Assembly: GCA_018224345.1 (NCBI GenBank)
Contig: JAGTUW010000035.1
Location: 1-21,453, forward strand
Direction of reading: 5' to 3'
DNA: 21,453 bases
DNA from: Bacteroidota bacterium
Lineage (GTDB): Bacteria > Bacteroidota > Ignavibacteria > SZUA-365
Part shown: one piece after another, positions 15,841 to 21,453 of the stretch
Numbering within the stretch: the stretch's first letter is position 1
Layout of the letters: every line of letters starts with the position of its first letter
Notes under the pieces: generated by a model
Told to the model about the DNA's origin: nothing
What the model saw: only the letters and a program-made list of their open reading frames with translations
The model's database searches: none
Translations under genes and position numbers: made by a program

Positions 15841-15902
15841 ATATGTTCTCATATTCCTGCGATGGAAGATTTAATCTACATCCGTTTGAGCTGAGAACAT
15901 AT
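15841..15902. repeat. 11-bp perfect inverted repeat
   Basis: ATATGTTCTCA (15841-15851) is repeated inverted as TGAGAACATAT (15892-15902), with 40 bases between. It adjoins the palindromic motif at 15901-15919 in the control region of the 15728 operon. Confidence 0.7.
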
Positions 15903-15919
15903 GCGCACTTGTGCTTATA
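15901..15919 (+). promoter_or_regulatory. palindromic motif, copy 1 (possible operator)
   Basis: ATGCGCACTTGTGCTTATA with core GCAC-TT-GTGC. It is nearly identical to the inverted site at 20559-20578 (shared consensus ATRCGCACTTGTGCKTATAT) and lies about 180 bases upstream of the 15728 start. The rest of 15729-16126 holds no supportable gene; GCTTCTC/GAGAAGC (16033-16060) may be a weak terminator for the regulator gene. Confidence 0.45.
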
Positions 15920-16126
15920 TCCTGCCTTGCGCCTCAGGCCCCCGGCCGCTCACGTTTGCTGAAGAAAGAATCATCGTAATACTGATCTGGTATCATACGC
16001 ATCCATTTCCATCACAACAAAACGGATACCATGCTTCTCCTCCACCCGGCAAAGAGAAGCGTATGAATCCATGGACGGATAATGCCCGGTCTCAGCCGTA
16101 TCCGGACCGCCGTCACATTTGATTTT

Positions 16127-16774
16127 TCAGGCCCTTTCCCCGGTAACTTCCGGCGGGAAGTTTTGGAGAGCGCAGGTCAGCAGCGCGTTGTGCCCCCTCA
16201 GATTGAGCTTGCGGACCATATTATCGCGATGCTTCTGCACGGTACGGTAACTGATGAACATCTCACGCGCGATTTCCCTGCTCGTGCGGTTTGCGGCGAG
16301 ATATCGCAGCACCTGTATTTCGGTTGGAGAGAGGAGTTGTTCAACGGTATACGGATCGGCAACTGCCTCGTCCGTGCGCAGGAGTGATTGCACACGCTCC
16401 GAGATGAATACATCTCCTTCGGCAGCAAAATGGATTGCACGTGCGTATGTGTTCGGATCATCGAAAAGGCTGAGCATGGCGCGTGGAGAGAGACGTCGTG
16501 CTGCATCGGCGGAGAGTGCTGTCCAGTCACCGAACAGAACGACGGCGGGTCGACATCCTCTCTGCGCGAGTCTGCGCAGCATTGCTGCGAGATCCTCGCC
16601 AGGTAATGCGATGTCGAGGACAAGGACGTCAGGACCACCGGGACGGGATGAGCGAAGCACAGAGGAGGTTTTGGATGCATGCGCAGTCACGAGAATGCCG
16701 CGCTCATCATTAAGGGTGTGCAACAGTCCATCACGGACGAGGGGAATGGCCGATGCGATCAAAACGGTTATCAT
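16127..16774 (-). CDS. LuxR-type response regulator with degenerate receiver
   Basis: A 215-residue DNA-binding protein of the NarL/FixJ layout. The ATG at 16774 is preferred; extending two codons would need a TTG start. Residues 1-115 are a receiver-like domain with Asp54 in the expected phosphorylation position (DVLVLDIALPG). The N-terminal acidic pair is replaced (IASAIPL instead of the usual DDHPL), and the conserved Thr and Lys are not seen in VVLFGDW and MLSLFDDP. Residues 148-205 are a standard GerE/LuxR helix-turn-helix (LSPTEIQVLRYLA, TSREIAREMFISYRTVQKH). It is therefore probably an orphan, phosphorylation-independent regulator; no histidine kinase is nearby. It sits between the adhesin gene and the 15728 operon, both possible targets. 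The ATG lies five bases after a -10 box, suggesting a leaderless message. Confidence 0.93.
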   Translation of the reverse strand: MITVLIASAIPLVRDGLLHTLNDERGILVTAHASKTSSVLRSSRPGGPDVLVLDIALPGEDLAAMLRRLAQRGCRPAVVLFGDWTALSADAARRLSPRAMLSLFDDPNTYARAIHFAAEGDVFISERVQSLLRTDEAVADPYTVEQLLSPTEIQVLRYLAANRTSREIAREMFISYRTVQKHRDNMVRKLNLRGHNALLTCALQNFPPEVTGERA

Positions 16775-16779
16775 GCACA

Positions 16780-16808
16780 ATATTAGGCAGGGTATTCGAA
16801 GGAAACAA
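16780..16808 (-). promoter_or_regulatory. promoter giving a probably leaderless regulator mRNA
   Basis: On the minus strand TTGTTT (16808-16803), exactly 17 bases, then TAATAT (16785-16780), then five bases and the ATG at 16774. No Shine-Dalgarno is present. The -35 abuts the T tract of the adhesin terminator. Confidence 0.55.
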
Positions 16809-16855
16809 GAAAAAACCCGCCTCTCCCGACCGCGGTAGGCTGCGGCCGGGAGAGG
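16808..16855 (-). terminator. rho-independent terminator of the adhesin gene
   Basis: CCTCTCCCG (16820-16828) pairs with CGGGAGAGG (16847-16855), and CCGC pairs with GCGG inside after one mismatch. On the minus strand the stem leads via CGGG into TTTTTTCTT. It starts 12 bases after the adhesin stop codon. Confidence 0.88.
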
Positions 16856-16867
16856 ACGGTGATGAAA

Positions 16868-19800
16868 CTATCTGGTGAGTATCATCTTGCGATGCACATG
16901 CTCGCTTCCGGAACGAAGCATGTAAAGATAGATACCGCTGGAGAGCGGAAGTCCGTTATCGTCACGGCCATCCCACTCGACGGTATAGGTCCCGGCACCA
17001 AGCATGGTATTGACCAGTGTCCGCACAGGCATGCCCATGGTGTTGTAGACGCGTAGTTCAACGTGCTGCTCAACCGGTGTACCGAAACTGATAATGGTGG
17101 AAGGGTTGAAAGGATTCGGATAATTCTGCGTCAACATGAGTGTCGAAGGCGCAGGCAGGCCGAGATCCTCATATTCCTTCGGCTTCTGTGTCGGAACGGT
17201 CACCGTCGCCGAAGCGGTGGAGGTGTTTCCGGCAACATCCGTCGCGGTGTAGGTGATAGTGTACACACGCGGACCTCCACTGCGCTTGGCCCGCAGTTCG
17301 AAATTGGTGTCAAAGACGCCGATGCTCTCACCGGAAATGTCGCCATTGACATTCTGATTGCTGGTGATGGATGTCAATACGGCAGTGGCACCAGGGACAT
17401 TGTCCCAGACTTCCACTGTCGCCTTGATTTCATACATCTTGTTGTCGGCCGGCCAGAGATTTTTCGGCGCGACGTTGACGCTGATCTGCGGGTCTTCGTA
17501 ATCCTTGACAGTCACATCAAAGCTGCAGACAGCGATCTGATTGCTGCCATCGATGGCCATATACGCCACCGTGGTCGTTCCGACGGGGAAGAAATCACCA
17601 CTGCCGAGTCCATCGGTGCGTATGATTTCTATATCCGTGCAACCGCTCGATGCGGTCGGAGGAGCAAACGTCACGACTGCGCCCGCCTTGCCAGGATCCG
17701 TACCGACGGTCATATCCGCTACACAGTTGATCGAAGGTGGCTCACCCACGACCGTGACGATCTGAACGTCTGTGGAACGGTTACCGATGGCGTCGACCGC
17801 AGTCCAGATTACGCGATGTGTCCCGACACTGAGCGAGGTACCGGCACTGTTGGTCACCGAAGGGACACTACAATTGTCCTGGCTTGTCGCAGAACCGAGC
17901 ACGAGCGCATCCACAGTCCAGAAACAACTACCCACATCTGCTGCGACTTCGATATTATCCGGCGCCACGACAGTCGGCGGCACCCCATCGAATATCGTCA
18001 CGGTCTGCTGCGCAGTGGTGAAGTTACCCTCACCGTCGGTTGCTGTCCATGTCACCACCGTCGAGCCGATCGGAAACGAGGCTGGCTTGTCATTCGTCAC
18101 TGTCACACCACTGCAGTTGTCACTGGCAACCGGTGTCCCGAGATCAACATTCGCGCCGTCACGAACACAGGAATTCAGATCCGTCACGAGAGAGAGGTCC
18201 GCCGGAGCATAGAGAATCGGCGGGGTGTTGTCTTCGACAGTCACTATCTGATCGGCTGTGCTGGTATTCCCGGAAGCGTCAACCGCTGTCCAGGTGACCG
18301 TCGTCTGCCCGAGCGGGAAGGCCGAAGGAGCGTTGTTGCTGATGGTGAATGCACAGTTATCGGTCACGACAGGGGTGCCAAGCACCAACTGACCCCGAAG
18401 GACGGAGCACAGATTCCCCTGCACGGAGACAGTCACATCCGCCGGAGCAGAAATGGTCGGTAAGGTTACATCAAGGATAGTGACAAGCTGGTTGGCGACG
18501 GCGATATTGTCGCTCGCATCCTTCGCCTGCCACAGGACGTTGGTCGAACCGACAGGAAAGAATGCCGGGGCATTATTCGTGATCACGATACCGCCGCAAT
18601 TATCCGTTGCAGTCGCAGTACCGAGTTGCGCGCTGGTCAATGCGACACCGCAGGATGCACTCCCCGCGTTCATATTCACGGCTGTCGGTGGTGTAAGAAC
18701 AGGCGGTGTATCGTCGAGGACCAGAACCTCGATGATCTTTGTCGTGACATTGTAACTGAGATCCGTCGCTGTGAGAGTCACATTGACATAACCCGTATCC
18801 GCGCAGTTGAAGCTGGTTTTACTGACGTTGGTACTGAGAATACCGCAATTGTCATATGCGCCGAGGAGCAAGGTATCCGGGTTCAGAATTGCATTCCCGC
18901 TCGCATCGAGATAGACCCGGAAACCTGGATGTCCGTTGACGATTGGTAAGGAGATGTCGAGCGGGGTCAGGACTTCGAACGCCCCGATGTCGGGTCGAGC
19001 TACGTTGTCGTTATCGCCATTGATCGTTCGGACTGCACCACGCTGGTCGGTCATCCAGAACGAGCCGCTGCTGTCAGCGGCATCGATAGCGCGCGAACAG
19101 ACGAGCAGTGCATGTGTTTTCGTGACTCCACCGTTGAGACGCAGGTCATCCAACGCCGCTACTGTGGGTTCGTCGTCTGTCCCGGTGACATCGCTGGCAA
19201 TCCAGCCCGTACTGCCATCGGCACTCACGGCCAGGTTCCAACCACCGGAGCTGACTGCCCCGCTGACGTCGGTTCCGCTGGCGGCGGAATTTTCACCATA
19301 CAGCGTGCGCATGGTATTTGCCGTGCCTGTCGTAGCAAGTCCCCCACCGGTCGCCGCGCTGTTGCGTCCGATGGTGGTGAAATCGGTATTGAGTGTTCCC
19401 GAATTGTGAATGCCGCCACCGCTGTTGTCGGCTGTATTGCCGCTGACCGTGCTGTTGAGCAGGCTGAGCGTCCCGGCATTGGCAAAGGCGCCACCGTTGA
19501 ACGCGCGATTGTCATTGAGCGTACTGTAGATAAAGGACGCCGTGGCGGTCGAGGACAGTGAGAACGCCCCTCCGGCCGAGGTGGAGATATTACCGCTGAT
19601 CGTCACATCGACAAGCGACGCGTCACTGCCCGAAAGATAGACGGCGCCACCGTTCCCGCCGGATGTATTGCTCCGCAATGTCGAAGCGTCGATAATCAAC
19701 ACGCCGTCAAGAACGGCGAGCGCACCACCGTGCATGAAGGACTCGCATTGTTCTATCCGCGTGCCAATCAGTCTCAGTGTATCGCCATCATGATAGATGG

Positions 19801-20311
19801 CACCGCCGCGCTGCACTGCGGTACTCCATCGCAGAGCAGACGAGGTGATGGAAAGCCAGCCTGCGGAATAAATCAGTCCGCCGTCGACCTCCCTGCCGGA
19901 AGTGAGTGTGAGTCCCGAAAGCTCCACAGCGCTCGCGGCATCGATATTGAACAGGCGCACGAGATCGTCGCCGTTGATTTCGATGACATCGACGCCGGGG
20001 CCTTCGATGAACAGGTTATGGGTTATGGGAATCTCGCCGAGGGTAAGAAAGATCGAACCGGTCAATCCTGCATCGAAGTCGATGAGATCACCCGTGGCGG
20101 AATAGAGAATTGCTTCACGCAGACTGGTTCCTGCACCGTTTGCGGGATCCGCGTCTCCATCGTCTTCGTCGATGAGCGTGGTGACGGTCAGTGTGGTTCC
20201 CGAAGGCACGGGCTGCGCGTTGCCTGCCGCGAAAGGCATGAGCAACAGCGCGGTAGCGGCCAGGAGGAAGGCCAACACAAACCGCGGAAAAATCGTATTT
20301 GCAGATATCAT
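16868..20311 (-). CDS. large beta-helix and HYR-repeat adhesin with T9SS sorting domain
   Basis: A 1147-residue exported protein. The start at 20311 is chosen over 20347 because GGAGCAGGA precedes it and the signal peptide then begins at Met1 (about 1-32, cleavage near GNA/QP). Residues about 85-420 form a right-handed beta-helix of the polymorphic outer-membrane/choice-of-anchor type, with repeated turns such as SGGAYLS-like GGAVYLSGS and NSGGGIHNSG, ending DIGAFEV. About 430-960 holds five or more HYR-like modules (PPVLTPPTAV...DNCGG...FPVGSTNVLWQAKDASDN and relatives). A module with LWPADNKMYE...LRAKRSGGPRVYTITYTATD follows (about 960-1045). The last 88 residues (from 1060, LTQNYPNPFNPST) are the T9SS sorting domain. 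It is likely a cell-surface adhesin or matrix protein, monocistronic between an upstream gap and a strong terminator. Confidence 0.95.
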   Translation of the reverse strand: MISANTIFPRFVLAFLLAATALLLMPFAAGNAQPVPSGTTLTVTTLIDEDDGDADPANGAGTSLREAILYSATGDLIDFDAGLTGSIFLTLGEIPITHNLFIEGPGVDVIEINGDDLVRLFNIDAASAVELSGLTLTSGREVDGGLIYSAGWLSITSSALRWSTAVQRGGAIYHDGDTLRLIGTRIEQCESFMHGGALAVLDGVLIIDASTLRSNTSGGNGGAVYLSGSDASLVDVTISGNISTSAGGAFSLSSTATASFIYSTLNDNRAFNGGAFANAGTLSLLNSTVSGNTADNSGGGIHNSGTLNTDFTTIGRNSAATGGGLATTGTANTMRTLYGENSAASGTDVSGAVSSGGWNLAVSADGSTGWIASDVTGTDDEPTVAALDDLRLNGGVTKTHALLVCSRAIDAADSSGSFWMTDQRGAVRTINGDNDNVARPDIGAFEVLTPLDISLPIVNGHPGFRVYLDASGNAILNPDTLLLGAYDNCGILSTNVSKTSFNCADTGYVNVTLTATDLSYNVTTKIIEVLVLDDTPPVLTPPTAVNMNAGSASCGVALTSAQLGTATATDNCGGIVITNNAPAFFPVGSTNVLWQAKDASDNIAVANQLVTILDVTLPTISAPADVTVSVQGNLCSVLRGQLVLGTPVVTDNCAFTISNNAPSAFPLGQTTVTWTAVDASGNTSTADQIVTVEDNTPPILYAPADLSLVTDLNSCVRDGANVDLGTPVASDNCSGVTVTNDKPASFPIGSTVVTWTATDGEGNFTTAQQTVTIFDGVPPTVVAPDNIEVAADVGSCFWTVDALVLGSATSQDNCSVPSVTNSAGTSLSVGTHRVIWTAVDAIGNRSTDVQIVTVVGEPPSINCVADMTVGTDPGKAGAVVTFAPPTASSGCTDIEIIRTDGLGSGDFFPVGTTTVAYMAIDGSNQIAVCSFDVTVKDYEDPQISVNVAPKNLWPADNKMYEIKATVEVWDNVPGATAVLTSITSNQNVNGDISGESIGVFDTNFELRAKRSGGPRVYTITYTATDVAGNTSTASATVTVPTQKPKEYEDLGLPAPSTLMLTQNYPNPFNPSTIISFGTPVEQHVELRVYNTMGMPVRTLVNTMLGAGTYTVEWDGRDDNGLPLSSGIYLYMLRSGSEHVHRKMILTR

Positions 20312-20321
20312 CGTGATCCTG

Positions 20322-20354
20322 CTCCACTGGTTGATAAACAGTTGCAATGTGGAG
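20322..20354 (-). promoter_or_regulatory. leader stem overlapping the adhesin ribosome site
   Basis: CTCCAC (minus, 20354-20349) can pair with GTGGAG (20327-20322), the latter containing the GGAG of the Shine-Dalgarno region. Six pairs with a 21-base loop: weak, but it could limit translation. Confidence 0.25.
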
Positions 20355-20558
20355 AGTATCCGATAGCATGGTCGAGCGCATACGCAATGGAATCACGGGT
20401 AATCCGTTTTCACAGAAAAGCGGATCCTACTTGTCATCCATCAAGGATTCGTCCTCTCACGCATCGGTCTCCAGCATCGCAGAAATATGGAGCACATCCG
20501 AAAACGCGTGACGGTGGGGTATGACCGTACAAATGTACATTCGTGTTGTGATAATGAA
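20355..20558. other. intergenic sequence upstream of the adhesin gene
   Basis: Part of the 542-bp gap 20312-20853. It contains an imperfect hairpin with T-rich and A-rich arms (20403-20424) that could be a weak terminator. Reading frames here are short and lack ribosome sites. No convincing promoter was found, although the adhesin promoter must lie in this gap or further upstream. Confidence 0.4.
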
Positions 20559-20578
20559 TATACGCACAAGTGCGTATT
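20559..20578 (-). promoter_or_regulatory. palindromic motif, copy 2 (possible operator)
   Basis: TACGCAC (20561-20567) and GTGCGTA (20570-20576) are perfect inverted arms around two bases. Read on the minus strand it matches the motif at 15901-15919 at about 18 of 20 positions. It lies about 255 bases upstream of the adhesin start, just after the nonamer array, and could alternatively be a weak terminator stem. Confidence 0.45.
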
Positions 20579-20601
20579 CATGTCTACCAGGCTTCCTCCC
20601 C

Positions 20602-20844
20602 TCATTTCCCTCATTCCCTTCATTCCCCTCATTCCCTTCATTCCCCTCATTCCCCTCATTCCCCTCATTCCCCTCATTCCCCTCATTCCCCTCATTCCCC
20701 TCATTTCCTTCATTCCCCTCATTTCCTTCATTCCCCTCATTCCCCTCATTTCCCTCATTCCCCTCATTCCCCTCATTTCCTTCATTTCCTTCATTTCCCT
20801 CATTTCCCTCATTTCCCTCATTTCCCTCATTCCCCTCATTTCCT
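20602..20844 (-). repeat. 27-unit tandem array of a 9-bp repeat
   Basis: Exactly 27 consecutive 9-bp units with no insertion or deletion: 243 bp. On the plus strand the unit is TCATTYCCY and only its positions 6 and 9 vary: C/C in 14 units, T/C in 6, T/T in 5, C/T in 2, with seven identical C/C units in a row (20638-20700). On the minus strand the unit reads ATGAGGGGA or variants. The array starts 9 bases after the stop codon of the small membrane gene, so it would form that gene's 3' untranslated region. Confidence 0.97.
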
Positions 20845-20853
20845 GCGTCGATA

Positions 20854-21231
20854 TTACCCTTTCTGTCTCAGCTTCTTCAATTCCGCATTCAATTTGCTGA
20901 TTGACTTGACAGAGGAGGCATAGTCGAGAACGGAGTTCCACAGGCTCGAGCCCCCGCTTGAGAGCAGTCCGAGTGCGACAATGCCGGGAAAGCTCTGCCA
21001 GTGCGCCGGGACGAGGTCCGCCACTGCGGGCATGGCCAGATGTGCGGTGAGCATGCCCGAGGCGACGGCAAGGCAGTGCAGCGAGACACGCCGCCAATTC
21101 TCCGTGTTTTCATTTTCGGATCTCTGGTTGAAAAAGGGAATAATGCCCTTTACGATTTCCGTGAGTCGTTCCGCTGCAATACTCAATGCCACGATGTAGG
21201 CGATGAGGTCGGATAATTCGATGAGTTCCAT
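20854..21231 (-). CDS. small membrane protein, holin-like in size and layout
   Basis: A 125-residue protein; CGGAGG lies 5 bases before the ATG. Three hydrophobic segments are visible: about 8-30 (LIAYIVALSIAAERLTEIVKGII), about 47-70 (VSLHCLAVASGMLTAHLAM) and about 80-100 (FPGIVALGLLSSGGSSLW), then a basic helical tail (LNAELKKLRQKG). The GLLSSGGSSLWN segment is reminiscent of small uncharacterised holin-like membrane proteins, but no family is assigned and no lysis genes are nearby. Its transcript would continue straight into the 27-unit nonamer array. No promoter is evident in 21232-21453. Confidence 0.8.
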   Translation of the reverse strand: MELIELSDLIAYIVALSIAAERLTEIVKGIIPFFNQRSENENTENWRRVSLHCLAVASGMLTAHLAMPAVADLVPAHWQSFPGIVALGLLSSGGSSLWNSVLDYASSVKSISKLNAELKKLRQKG

Positions 21232-21453
21232 AGTGCCTCCGGATGATGAAAGAGGCGTAGCAATGGCGATATACGTACCTTTACTCTGTTGCGTGCCGGT
21301 AGGAAAGGCCGGAGGAGATCGGGAGTGCTGTGTCCTTTGTACCCGACTTGTATGTACGAAATCGCCGGGAGAAGTTGCGCAGGGTACGGATTTCCACCTT
21401 ACGGCCTCATTCGCATCACGGAGGGAAGCGAATCCCGTTTATGTGAAAAGATG
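21232..21453. other. right-edge sequence without a supportable gene
   Basis: All frames are broken by stops within about 100 bases, apart from short fragments without ribosome sites. It probably holds the control region of the small membrane gene, but I see no clear -35/-10 pair, terminator or repeat. Confidence 0.4.

Noticed and set aside
17063..18463. 466-codon open frame antisense to the HYR modules of the adhesin
   Set aside because: The composition is rich in Arg/His/Cys and mirrors the HYR repeats; there is no start signal. The sense frame has clear domains over the same region.
20602..20844. CRISPR array
   Set aside because: Units are 9 bp with no spacers and no cas genes are nearby.
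20487..20923. Plus-strand frames reading Leu-Ile-Pro, Ser-Phe-Pro or His-Ser-Pro repeats through the nonamer array
   Set aside because: All three plus frames are open only because the 9-bp unit lacks stops on that strand; no start signal precedes them and they end in the membrane gene.

Overview
The window looks like a chromosomal segment of a member of the Bacteroidota/Chlorobiota superphylum, with Ignavibacteria or Candidatus Kapabacteria-like lineages as a plausible but unproven placement. Two secreted proteins end in a type IX secretion (T9SS) sorting domain opening with NYPNPFNPST, a smaller one ends in a YPNP version, and there is a TonB-dependent receptor of the large outer-membrane beta-barrel type. 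Base composition is moderately GC-rich, Shine-Dalgarno sequences of the GGAGG type are common, and several promoters look like ordinary sigma-70 sites rather than the Bacteroides type. No tRNA, rRNA, insertion sequence or CRISPR array was found.

Layout. Positions 1-1010 hold the 3' part of an odd reading frame joining pieces of AddB-like and AddA-like recombination proteins. Positions 1188-3126 (minus) carry metK (S-adenosylmethionine synthetase) followed by a lipoprotein gene. A 373-bp divergent gap with a terminator-like hairpin in the metK leader separates these from an unknown secreted protein (3500-4453, plus). Positions 4613-6485 (minus) form a two-gene operon: a DUF438/hemerythrin/PAS protein and a DUF1858/DUF2249 protein, probably redox or nitrogen-oxide related. 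Divergent from it are a T9SS-exported PKD/HYR-type protein (6844-8853) and a TonB-dependent receptor (8997-11816), separated by a strong terminator.

From 11.8 kb to the end all genes are on the minus strand. In transcription order they are: a small membrane protein (21231-20854); a 1147-residue beta-helix/HYR adhesin with a T9SS signal (20311-16868); an atypical LuxR-type regulator (16774-16127); a small T9SS cargo protein (15728-15234); and a 1012-residue repeat-rich, tail-fibre-like surface protein (15213-12175). The theme is the cell surface: exported adhesin-like proteins, a receptor, lipoproteins and one nearby regulator.

The most unusual content is non-coding. A tandem array of exactly 27 nine-base units lies directly behind the small membrane gene. 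A degenerate four-unit copy of the same nonamer lies 8.7 kb away, next to 7-bp and 17-bp tandem repeats. A near-identical 20-bp palindromic motif occurs upstream of two of the minus-strand surface-protein transcription units. These are the best candidates for something undescribed; no complete new multi-gene system is evident.
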